From NCBI GenBank assembly GCA_944323655.1, contig CALUTL010000001.1:1-64000 (forward strand): 64,000 bases of DNA, written 5' to 3'. A program made the translations under genes and the position numbers. Positions 1 through 6,655 of this stretch are shown here, one piece after another. How positions within the stretch are numbered: position 1 is the stretch's first letter; every line of letters starts with the position of its first letter. The notes below the pieces were generated by a model that saw nothing but the letters and a program-made list of their open reading frames with translations, made no database searches and was not told the DNA's origin. Source of the stretch: Candidatus Gastranaerophilales bacterium. GTDB taxonomy: Bacteria > Cyanobacteriota > Vampirovibrionia > Gastranaerophilales > Gastranaerophilaceae.

Positions 1-9
1 AAACTGGAC

Positions 10-90
10 GTCATTCTGAGCCGAAGGCGAAGAATCCCATAAAACAGAGGGGTCATCCTGAGCGTCAGCGAAGGATCCCCCTAAAAACAA
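10..90. repeat. Short palindromic REP-like repeats
   Basis: Two related units lie side by side, at about 10-40 and 52-82. Each has the pattern TCATyCTGAG, a short spacer, then CGAAGrATCC. The pattern can fold because CTGAG-type and GGATyC-type ends are partly complementary. Sequences of this type are widespread intergenic repeats in many bacterial genomes. No open frame of note crosses them. The exact boundaries are uncertain because the window starts close by. Confidence 0.55.
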
Positions 91-94
91 GAAC

Positions 95-181
95 AAACCA
101 TTTTGTCATGCTGAGTTTATCTCAGCATCTCAACGAGATTCTGAAACAAGTTCAGAATGACAGTGGAAGACAAAATGGTTT
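95..181. repeat. 87-bp inverted-repeat element (MITE/REP-like)
   Basis: The element is bounded by a perfect 13-bp inverted repeat: AAACCATTTTGTC at 95-107 and GACAAAATGGTTT at 169-181. Inside are two further hairpins: ATGCTGAG/CTCAGCAT at 108-128 and ATTCTGAA/TTCAGAAT at 138-158. The whole can form a branched cruciform or RNA. It has no coding capacity. Non-autonomous mobile element or composite REP are both possible; no target duplication is obvious. Confidence 0.6.
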
Positions 182-234
182 AGTGAGAAACCTTTAACAT
201 TTGCATAATATAAGTTACAAAAATGCAAATTGCC

Positions 235-269
235 AAAAGCCTTGCTTGTAACAAACAAGCAGGGCTTTT
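235..269. terminator. Hairpin, probable intrinsic terminator
   Basis: AAAAGCC followed by TTGCTTGT pairs with ACAAGCA followed by GGGCTTTT around a short loop. The A-rich left arm and T-rich right arm make it a plausible bidirectional terminator. No complete gene lies immediately upstream in the window, so it probably ends a transcript from outside or from the repeat region. Confidence 0.5.
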
Positions 270-345
270 AGGTTAAGTCACCTAAACTTCCGACTTACTT
301 CAACTAATAAAAAAAGACTTTTTAATAAACTATTTGTTATAATTC

Positions 346-380
346 TCGCCTAAGCTCACCTTGGGCGATTTTCCTTTTTA
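346..380 (+). terminator. Probable intrinsic terminator
   Basis: TCGCCTAAG at 346-354 pairs with CTTGGGCGA at 360-368 (one G-T wobble, 5-base loop) and is followed by a T-rich tail at 369-380. It insulates the BlaI-like gene's promoter from upstream transcription. Confidence 0.55.
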
Positions 381-433
381 TCAGACACTTAAAAAAAATT
401 TAAAATTATCACTAAATAACCTTAAAAAAGTGC

Positions 434-461
434 TTGAAATATAATTCTTTTATGTTACAAT
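434..461 (+). promoter_or_regulatory. Sigma70-type promoter of the BlaI-like operon
   Basis: TTGAAA at 434-439, a 16-base spacer and TACAAT at 456-461, with an extended -10 TG at 453-454. It lies about 50 bases before the ATG at 515. No BlaI-type operator palindrome was recognised by eye. Confidence 0.6.
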
Positions 462-514
462 GTTAGTAATTCGTTGGTATAAATATAGATAAGACAATAG
501 AAAAGTGAGGAAAA

Positions 515-856
515 ATGGCTTGCGGCAAACTGGAAATTGATATTTTAAACACAATTTGGACTCTTACCGCAGAGTGTGAAGAACGTGATATTTCCATTCA
601 AGATGTTGTAGATACTCTTTCCGCTAACGGCATTGAAAGAGCTTACACAACAATCAAAACGGTTATGGACAGACTTACCCTGAAAAGTATTTTGGTTAGA
701 TATAAGGTTGGTAAAAAATTCTTCTACCGTGCAGCTTTGAACAAACGTGAAATGGCACTTGATGCACTTAATACGGTTGCAGAACAGTTTTTCGATAAAA
801 ATTACGCTGAAATGATAAGATTTATCGAAAAAGAACACAGCGGACTTCTTGTATAA
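515..856 (+). CDS. BlaI/MecI/CopY-family transcriptional regulator
   Basis: This 113-residue protein matches the size and layout of the BlaI/MecI penicillinase-repressor family: an N-terminal winged helix (about residues 5-75, with a helix-turn-helix and the basic wing region around RYKVGKKFFYRA) and a C-terminal dimerisation helix. Family members repress their own operon and a neighbouring target, and are usually inactivated by cleavage by a membrane metallopeptidase (BlaR1/MecR1). No such M56 peptidase gene is adjacent. The stop overlaps the next ATG by one base (TAATG), so the two genes are translationally coupled. A GTGAGG ribosome site precedes the ATG. The target is unknown; autoregulation is inference. 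Confidence 0.8.
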   Translation: MACGKLEIDILNTIWTLTAECEERDISIQDVVDTLSANGIERAYTTIKTVMDRLTLKSILVRYKVGKKFFYRAALNKREMALDALNTVAEQFFDKNYAEMIRFIEKEHSGLLV

Positions 857-1224
857 TGGATATTGAAAAAGAAGAACGGCTTCTTGTATCCGAGCTTGTC
901 AAAAAAGCTTTGCTCGGCTATATTCCTGTACGTGAAGCACTTTTAAGGTTTCCGCCCGATACAAAGGATAAAAGCATTCACGCAGCCTTTCATGCCCTTG
1001 TTCACTTGGAGGCTGACGAGGATTTGAGAAAACGTGACATCGACTATCGGGAAGAGCAGGATGAGTATTTGGCGCTTATTTCCGAAATACTTGCAAGCGG
1101 AGAAGATTTGCCTGATAATATTATCAGAAATTATGAAAAATACTATAAAGAAGCCGATATTCCGCATGCTAAAAATGCATCAGGTAATATTAAAAGTTTC
1201 TTTAGATTTTTGAATTTGGACTAA
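856..1224 (+). CDS. Hypothetical protein coupled to the BlaI-like regulator
   Basis: A 122-residue, charged, mostly helical soluble protein with no signal peptide or membrane segment. I do not recognise the family. It begins inside the stop codon of the upstream regulator, so it is co-translated with it and may act in the same response. In canonical systems this position is held by the BlaR1/MecR1 sensor, but nothing here resembles a zinc peptidase: there is no HExxH motif and no membrane helices. It is followed after 34 bases by another gene with its own ribosome site. Confidence 0.65.
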   Translation: MDIEKEERLLVSELVKKALLGYIPVREALLRFPPDTKDKSIHAAFHALVHLEADEDLRKRDIDYREEQDEYLALISEILASGEDLPDNIIRNYEKYYKEADIPHAKNASGNIKSFFRFLNLD

Positions 1225-1258
1225 AAAACACGTGGACTGTAAAAATAAAGGAGAAAAT

Positions 1259-2479
1259 ATGAAAAAATTATTTGCATTTATTGCACTGTTCGCCGTAAGT
1301 TTTGGAATAGGTTTTGCTTTAAGCCGCCTAACCCCAAAAGAGGTACTTGCTATCGGTAAAGACAAAACAAATACGGATTTTGTTCTTGTCCCGACTATGC
1401 AATCCAAAACCGAACAGCAAAACCGGGCATGGGTAGGAACATTCCAGCTTGTATGGAATGATTTTCAGGACAATATTGTAAAAGGTCCGGTAAAATTTGT
1501 AGATGATGAAAAAAATGTATATGCTAAACAATTAAACAAACAAAAATTTAAATCTGATATGATCAGCGCAAACTCTTATTATAAGACTTTTGGTCTTGTT
1601 TCTCCTGATTTGAAAACTCAAATTGAAACAGCTTTAATGCAAAAATTCAACGAGACAAGCGAGATTTTGGATGCTTTAGACTGGACTCCGGCTCCGAACA
1701 AATATTTGTTTTATGCAATGTTAAAGAAAAACTTCAAATTTATAACAGCATTTGACAAGCTTGAACCTGCAAGATTTTCAAAATTTAGCGGAAAAGTTGA
1801 CTATTTCGGAATAGGACCAAAATCTGATTCAAAACTTGATGATATGGTAAGAATTCTGTTTTATAATTCCAGAGATGATTTTGCTGTTTCAATCAAGACC
1901 GAAGGTAAAGATATTGTCTATCTGTATAGAACAGACGATAACAAAACATTCGACAAATTGTATAAAGATATGATTTACAAAGAACGTGGATACATGGGCT
2001 GGCATGAATTTTTACAGAAAGACGAATTGAGAGTCCCGAATTTGAATTTATATAAAATGCAAAAGTATCCGGAATTAACCCAGAAACAAATAAAGGGTAC
2101 TGATTTAATGATAGATGATGCTATACAGACTTTGCAATTCACAATGAATAACGAAGGGGTCAAATTAAAAAGCGAAGCTGCTATGATTGCTAAAATGTCA
2201 GCTTTGGTTCCTGAAAGAAAACAATCTCCGAGAAAATGTTATCTTGATGATACTTTTGTTGTATTTTTACAGGAATATGACCGAAAAGCGCCGTATTTTG
2301 CCATTAGAGTTTACGACTTAAATTTGATTAATTCGACAGGTAAGCCTATTGTTGAAGAGCAGGCAGAAGATGCTTCGTCAACGGAAGTTGAAAAAATGCA
2401 AAACTCAGAAAATCCAAAAGCTTCTGACTCGCATGTTGAAAACAGCCAACAACCAGAAAACACATCAGATAACAAATAA
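1259..2479 (+). CDS. Hypothetical membrane-anchored or secreted protein
   Basis: I place the start at the ATG at 1259, which has an AAAGGAG site 6-7 bases upstream; a GTG at 1232 would add nine polar residues and has no ribosome site. The 406-residue product starts with KK and a hydrophobic stretch (about residues 4-22), consistent with an uncleaved signal anchor or signal peptide, followed by a large mixed alpha/beta region without recognised motifs and an acidic, Ser/Asn/Gln-rich tail from about residue 365. Probably envelope-located. It may be the last gene of the BlaI-like operon. Function unknown. Confidence 0.65.
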   Translation: MKKLFAFIALFAVSFGIGFALSRLTPKEVLAIGKDKTNTDFVLVPTMQSKTEQQNRAWVGTFQLVWNDFQDNIVKGPVKFVDDEKNVYAKQLNKQKFKSDMISANSYYKTFGLVSPDLKTQIETALMQKFNETSEILDALDWTPAPNKYLFYAMLKKNFKFITAFDKLEPARFSKFSGKVDYFGIGPKSDSKLDDMVRILFYNSRDDFAVSIKTEGKDIVYLYRTDDNKTFDKLYKDMIYKERGYMGWHEFLQKDELRVPNLNLYKMQKYPELTQKQIKGTDLMIDDAIQTLQFTMNNEGVKLKSEAAMIAKMSALVPERKQSPRKCYLDDTFVVFLQEYDRKAPYFAIRVYDLNLINSTGKPIVEEQAEDASSTEVEKMQNSENPKASDSHVENSQQPENTSDNK

Positions 2480-2490
2480 AAGCATAAATG

Positions 2491-2510
2491 GGCGCCGCTT
2501 CCGCGGCGCC
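2491..2510 (+). terminator. GC-rich hairpin after the envelope gene
   Basis: A perfect 8-bp stem (GGCGCCGC/GCGGCGCC) with a TTCC loop lies 12 bases after the stop at 2479. The T-tract is short (TT then AAACAT), so it may terminate weakly or protect the mRNA 3' end. Its high GC content stands out in this AT-rich region. Confidence 0.5.
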
Positions 2511-2595
2511 TTAAACATAACATATTTAACCATTGAAAAAACAAAACGCAAATGATAAAATATAAGTGTAAATAAAAGGAAAGGAGTCTGAAAGT

Positions 2596-3322
2596 ATGAT
2601 AGGACAAGGATTTAAGGGGGGGGGGGGGCACCCCAAATAAGCTTCTGAAAGGGTTTACGTTGGCGGAGGTATTGATAACCCTTGGTGTATTGGGTATTGT
2701 AATAGCGATGACACTTCCGACATTAGTTCAAAAGCATAAAGAGCGTGTATTAGTTGCAAAGCTTCAAAAATTTTACTCGACAATGAATCAGGCAATAATG
2801 CTGGCCGAAAATGTATATGGAGAAAGAGAAACCTGGTTTGAAGACATCTATGGTGTGGATGAAGACGGAAATTCTCTTAATCAGGTCTGGTTTGACAGAT
2901 ATTTAAGGAAATATTTGAACATATTAAAAGAAGAAGATCTCAAAAAAGGTGATGGTAAAATCTTATACTATCTTACAGATGGCGGAGCATTTATGAATGC
3001 AGGTAGCAACGGACGTGATTGGTTCTTTTTTCCCGGAAATCCAAAACGTTGTTTAGAAAAATATAAGTATAATGTTCAAAAAATAGCGGGAATATGCGGA
3101 TTTCCGTTTTATTACAATCCTGCAAATACATCAAAAAACCTGCGGGCAAGAGAATTTGCGCCATATGGTATGAACGCCTGGGATGGTAAAGAATCATCTC
3201 TTTACGATCATTCTAGTTTTGGATGTAGTGAAAATTCAGAATGGGGAGGTTTCTGCACATTGTTAATCCAATTTAACGGCTGGAAAATTCCTAAAGATTA
3301 CCCGTTTAAAATATGGTTTTAA
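2596..3322 (+). CDS. Prepilin-like protein, out of frame at a G tract
   Basis: A type IV prepilin-like protein of roughly 230 residues. It carries the class III signal region GFTLAEVLITLGVLG followed by a hydrophobic helix and a soluble C-terminal domain with several Cys and a terminal NGWKIPKDYPF-type ending. The ATG at 2596 has an AAGGAG site 9 bases upstream, but a run of 13 G (2616-2628) puts it out of frame: translation gives MIGQGFKGGGGHPK and stops at 2638. One G fewer would join it to the prepilin frame as a Gly4-Thr-Pro leader. The prepilin frame itself is closed upstream by a TAG at 2600, leaving only weak internal TTG/CTG starts, for example TTG at 2660. Pre-pilins are cleaved after the Gly by PilD and anchored in the inner membrane or a pilus/T2SS fibre. 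Confidence 0.75.
2616..2628 (+). repeat. Poly-G tract (13 G) at the prepilin 5' end
   Basis: An uninterrupted run of 13 G followed by CACCCC lies between the start codon at 2596 and the prepilin cleavage region. Twelve G would restore the frame. Long G runs are rare in such AT-rich DNA and are classic contingency (slipped-strand) sites. Confidence 0.9.
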
Positions 3323-3327
3323 ATTTT

Positions 3328-3364
3328 AAATAAAGGCGGCTCGTGCAGACGCCTTTATTTTTTA
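3328..3364 (+). terminator. Intrinsic terminator after the prepilin gene
   Basis: AAATAAAGGCG at 3328-3338 pairs perfectly with CGCCTTTATTT at 3350-3360 and is followed by more T residues. It ends the prepilin transcript 5 bases after its stop codon. Confidence 0.8.
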
Positions 3365-3367
3365 TTA

Positions 3368-3396
3368 TTGACTAACCGTGGGAAGAATAATATAAT
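3368..3396 (+). promoter_or_regulatory. radA promoter, start codon at the expected TSS
   Basis: TTGACT at 3368-3373, exactly 17 bases, then a perfect TATAAT at 3391-3396. The radA ATG is at 3403, only 6 bases downstream, so the message probably begins at or within a base of the start codon (leaderless). There is no Shine-Dalgarno sequence in AATCAGCTT. Confidence 0.75.
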
Positions 3397-3402
3397 CAGC
3401 TT

Positions 3403-4776
3403 ATGGCAAAGTTGAAGTCAAAATGGATTTGTACAGAATGCGGGTATGAAACAGCAGGATACCTTGGAAAATGTCCTGAATGTGGAAGCTGGGGAACTTT
3501 AACGGAAGAAGTTCAATTTACCGGAAAAACTCCGAATGCTGTGGCAAATGAGTTTATAAACACCGAAAAGCCAAAGCTGTTAAAAGATATTGAAGTCGAT
3601 GAGAGTGTCAGGTTGCGGACTAATATATCAGAATTTGACAGAATTTTAGGCGGTGGCTTTGTTGAAGGATCTCTTGTCCTTCTTGCTGGCGATCCTGGAA
3701 TCGGAAAATCTACAATAACACTTCAAACCTGCGGAGAAATTTGCAAAAACGGTAAAAAAGTTCTTTATGTTTCTGCAGAAGAAAGCGCAAATCAGCTTAA
3801 GCTCAGGGCAGACAGGCTCGGAATAAATTCCGGTCACCTCTATATTTATCCGCAGACAAATATGGAAAATATTAAAATCCAGATTGAAGAACTGATGCCG
3901 GATTTTGTTGTGATAGATAGTATTCAGGCAATTTATTCAAATAATGTAGCAAGCACTGCGGGCAGTGTTTCTCAAATTAGAGAGTGCTGTAATATATTGA
4001 TGCATATTGCAAAAAGCAAAAACATTACAACAGTTGTAATCGGCCATGTCACAAAAGAAGGAAGCATTGCAGGCCCGAAAGTTCTTGAACACATGGTTGA
4101 TACCGTAATTTATTTTGAAGGCGACAAGTATAAGTCTTACAGAATGCTCCGTTCTATGAAAAACCGTTTCGGAAACACATCAGAGGTCGGGATTTTTGAG
4201 ATGAACGCAGACGGGTTAAAATGTATTACAAACCCGAACGAACTGTTTTTAAACGAGCGTTCTCAAGGTTCTGTTCCGGGAAGCGCAATTATTGTAACAA
4301 ATGAAGGCACAAGACCTCTGCTGGTGGAAATTCAGGCTCTTGTCGGCACAACCCCTTACGCTGCCCCAAGACGTGTCACAAACGGAGTTGATTTAAGCCG
4401 ACTTCACCAAATTCTGGCGGTCTTGGAAAAGAGAATTGGACTTAACCTTTCAAAACAGGATGTTTATGTAAATGTTACAGGCGGAATTGAAGTTGACGAG
4501 CCAAGTGCTGATTTAGGAATTGCGATTGCCGTCGCCACCTGCGCAAGAGATGTCGTTGTAGACAGCCAAACCGTAATCATCGGTGAAATCGGGCTTTCAG
4601 GAGAAATTCATCCCGTAAATAATATCGAAAAACGACTTAACGAAGCGATAGCAACAGGGTTTAAAAAAGCGATTATTCCTTTTTCAAATGATGTTCCGGA
4701 AAATATCGGAAAAATTGAAATCGTAAAAGTCAAAAGGCTTATGGACGCAATCACAGCCTGCGTTTCACCGCAGTAA
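3403..4776 (+). CDS. DNA repair protein RadA/Sms
   Basis: 457 residues, the usual RadA length. Order: an N-terminal four-cysteine zinc finger (CTECGYETAGYLGKCPEC, residues about 10-27), a RecA-like ATPase with Walker A GDPGIGKST near residue 97, the RadA-specific KNRFG motif near residue 252, and a Lon-protease-like C-terminal domain. RadA is a branch-migration helicase that processes recombination intermediates in the cytoplasm. It appears to be transcribed alone from a strong promoter and translated as a leaderless message. The convergent gene on the other strand ends one base after its stop. Confidence 0.97.
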   Translation: MAKLKSKWICTECGYETAGYLGKCPECGSWGTLTEEVQFTGKTPNAVANEFINTEKPKLLKDIEVDESVRLRTNISEFDRILGGGFVEGSLVLLAGDPGIGKSTITLQTCGEICKNGKKVLYVSAEESANQLKLRADRLGINSGHLYIYPQTNMENIKIQIEELMPDFVVIDSIQAIYSNNVASTAGSVSQIRECCNILMHIAKSKNITTVVIGHVTKEGSIAGPKVLEHMVDTVIYFEGDKYKSYRMLRSMKNRFGNTSEVGIFEMNADGLKCITNPNELFLNERSQGSVPGSAIIVTNEGTRPLLVEIQALVGTTPYAAPRRVTNGVDLSRLHQILAVLEKRIGLNLSKQDVYVNVTGGIEVDEPSADLGIAIAVATCARDVVVDSQTVIIGEIGLSGEIHPVNNIEKRLNEAIATGFKKAIIPFSNDVPENIGKIEIVKVKRLMDAITACVSPQ

Positions 4777-4777
4777 A

Positions 4778-5107
4778 TTATTTTATTTTTTCGACACCTT
4801 TAGCATCTTTAACAATAAACGGTCTGACAAATGCCCAAGTCCCGTATAGCGATGCCAAAAGTCCTGCCGCCATAGTACCCTTGAATATTTTAGGATGCTT
4901 TGCTTTATTCACAAGCCCGCCAAGCGTTACAATAGTTGTTCCTGTCATTATCCCTAAATAGCCTTTGAATATGGTTCTGGGTACAACTATTGCATCTGTC
5001 ATATCGGCTTTGTTTTTTGTGTTTTCGTGAATCCTGTCAAGCCAACTCTTTTTAGCTTGAAAATTGCTTGAAAAACTGCTTGAACTTGTTACTGATACTA
5101 CCTTCAT
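4778..5107 (-). CDS. Small hypothetical membrane protein with NFQAK motif
   Basis: 109 residues. A Ser-rich N-terminus (TSSSSFSSNFQAKK, about residues 7-20) is followed by a polar segment and two hydrophobic helices (about 48-65 and 75-95), separated by a basic loop. This suggests a two-helix inner-membrane protein with both ends in the cytoplasm; topology is inferred. The N-terminal Ser/Asn-Phe-x-x-Lys motif recurs in other uncharacterised proteins of this window. Function unknown. It converges on radA with almost no gap. Confidence 0.65.
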   Translation of the reverse strand: MKVVSVTSSSSFSSNFQAKKSWLDRIHENTKNKADMTDAIVVPRTIFKGYLGIMTGTTIVTLGGLVNKAKHPKIFKGTMAAGLLASLYGTWAFVRPFIVKDAKGVEKIK

Positions 5108-5186
5108 AGTAAAACTTTACAACAAAAAAATTCTTTTTTAAATGAAATATTAACTTTTTCTTAATAATTCAAACAGTCTAAACCTA

Positions 5187-5215
5187 TTGATTAGTTTTTT
5201 TGTTGGTGATATAAA
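5187..5215 (+). promoter_or_regulatory. gapA promoter
   Basis: TTGATT at 5187-5192, a 17-base spacer, and TATAAA at 5210-5215 with an extended -10 TG at 5207-5208. A conventional leader with an AAGGAG site follows before the ATG at 5258. Confidence 0.6.
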
Positions 5216-5257
5216 TTACATGTTATAAATTTACATAATAAGAAGGAGTAAAGACTT

Positions 5258-6268
5258 ATGACAAAAAGAAAAGTTGCTATCAATGGTTTTGGTAGAATCG
5301 GCCGTAACACATTACGTGCTGCTATTAGAGAAGGTATTTTTGATGAAATCGATTATGTAGCAATCAATGACCCTGGTTTGAAACCGGAAGATGCTGCTCG
5401 TATTTTCAAATATGACTCAGTTATGGGCAAATTTGACGGTACTGTTGAAGCTTATGAAGAAGGCATTATCGTAAACGGTAAAAAAATTAAATTCTTCGCA
5501 GAAAAAGATCCTGCTCAATTGCCTTGGAAAGATCTTGGTGTAGAAGTTGTTGTTGAATCAACAGGTTTCTTCACAGATGCTGAAAAAGCTAAAGCTCACA
5601 TCGCTGCCGGCGCTAAGAAAGTTATCATCTCAGCTCCTGCAACTAACGAAGATAAAACTATCGTTTTAGGCGTTAACGAAAAAGAATACGATCCGGCTAA
5701 ACACAACGTAATTTCAATGGCTTCTTGCACAACTAACTGCTTAGCTCCTGTTGCTAAAGTTATTGATGAAAAATTCGGTATCGTTAAAGGTTTGATGACA
5801 ACTGTTCACTCATATACAGGTGACCAGAGAATCCTTGACGCAGGTCACAAAGATCCTCGTCGTGCTAGAGCTGGCGCTCTTAACATCGTTCCGACTAAAA
5901 CAGGTGCTGCTAAAGCTGTTGCTCTTGTTTTACCGCAACTTAAAGGTAAATTGGACGGTTTCGCTATGAGAGTTCCTACTCCGGACGTTTCATTGGTTGA
6001 CGTTGTATTCGAACTTTCTAAAGATGTTACTGTTGAAGAAGTTAACGCAGCTTTAAAAGAAGGTGCTGACGGACACGTTCTTTGCTACACTGAAGAACCG
6101 CTTGTATCTTCTGACTACATCGGAACTTCTCAATCATCTACAGTTGACGCTCTATTAACTCGTGTTATGGGCGGAAACCAAGTTAAAATCATTTCTTGGT
6201 ACGACAACGAAATGGGTTACTCAACTCGTTTGGCTGAAACTACTAAAATGGTTGCTGAAAAATTATAA
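5258..6268 (+). CDS. gapA: Glyceraldehyde-3-phosphate dehydrogenase
   Basis: 336 residues, full family length. It contains the NAD-binding GFGRIGRN motif at the N-terminus, the catalytic cysteine in SCTTNC near residue 153, and the usual HSYTGDQ and WYDNEMGYS motifs. It converts glyceraldehyde-3-phosphate to 1,3-bisphosphoglycerate in glycolysis. The codon choice (many GCT, GTT and AAA) looks like that of a highly expressed gene. It is monocistronic, with a strong ribosome site and a terminator right behind it. The residue after the first dinucleotide-binding strand fits an NAD-type catabolic enzyme, but I cannot decide cofactor preference securely. Confidence 0.98.
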   Translation: MTKRKVAINGFGRIGRNTLRAAIREGIFDEIDYVAINDPGLKPEDAARIFKYDSVMGKFDGTVEAYEEGIIVNGKKIKFFAEKDPAQLPWKDLGVEVVVESTGFFTDAEKAKAHIAAGAKKVIISAPATNEDKTIVLGVNEKEYDPAKHNVISMASCTTNCLAPVAKVIDEKFGIVKGLMTTVHSYTGDQRILDAGHKDPRRARAGALNIVPTKTGAAKAVALVLPQLKGKLDGFAMRVPTPDVSLVDVVFELSKDVTVEEVNAALKEGADGHVLCYTEEPLVSSDYIGTSQSSTVDALLTRVMGGNQVKIISWYDNEMGYSTRLAETTKMVAEKL

Positions 6269-6292
6269 TTTTTTAATAAATTATAAAATCTT

Positions 6293-6328
6293 AAACAAGT
6301 CCGAATTTATTTTCGGGCTTGTTTTTTA
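6293..6328 (+). terminator. gapA intrinsic terminator
   Basis: AAACAAGTCCGAA pairs with TTCGGGCTTGTTT (one wobble) around a TTTATT loop and ends in a T6 run. It lies 24 bases after the gapA stop. Confidence 0.85.
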
Positions 6329-6427
6329 TTGCCTTGTTTTTAAAAATATGTAAACTCCGGTAATAACTATTTAGAGAATGTAATTTATTTTGAAGTAAAT
6401 TATATTATGCTTAAAAGGAGATGTTTT

Positions 6428-6631
6428 ATGCATATTTTAAAAATTATAACATTTGTACTTGTACTTATCGGTGCTATTAACTGGGGGCTTGTGGGAGCTT
6501 TCGGGATTGACCTTGTGGCTTTAATCTTCGGGGATATGACCTTATTAGCAAGAATTGTTTATATTCTTGTCGGAGTTTCCGCTATAATCTATGCGATTAC
6601 TGCTTACAGAGACCTTTCAAAATTTGATTAA
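6428..6631 (+). CDS. DUF378 family small membrane protein
   Basis: 67 residues from the ATG at 6428, which has an AAAAGGAG site 7 bases upstream; an upstream ATG at 6407 would consume that site. Two hydrophobic helices (about 4-36 and 42-58) contain the family-typical INWGLVG sequence in the first. DUF378 proteins are short inner-membrane proteins of unknown function found in many bacteria. It ends 25 bases from the convergent protease gene. Confidence 0.8.
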   Translation: MHILKIITFVLVLIGAINWGLVGAFGIDLVALIFGDMTLLARIVYILVGVSAIIYAITAYRDLSKFD

Positions 6632-6655
6632 TCAAAGACAGTTTTGAACCCGAAA

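Noticed and set aside
1232-1258. Upstream GTG start for the membrane-anchored protein
   Set aside because: The ribosome site AAAGGAG lies downstream of the GTG and fits the ATG at 1259, which also gives a clean signal anchor.
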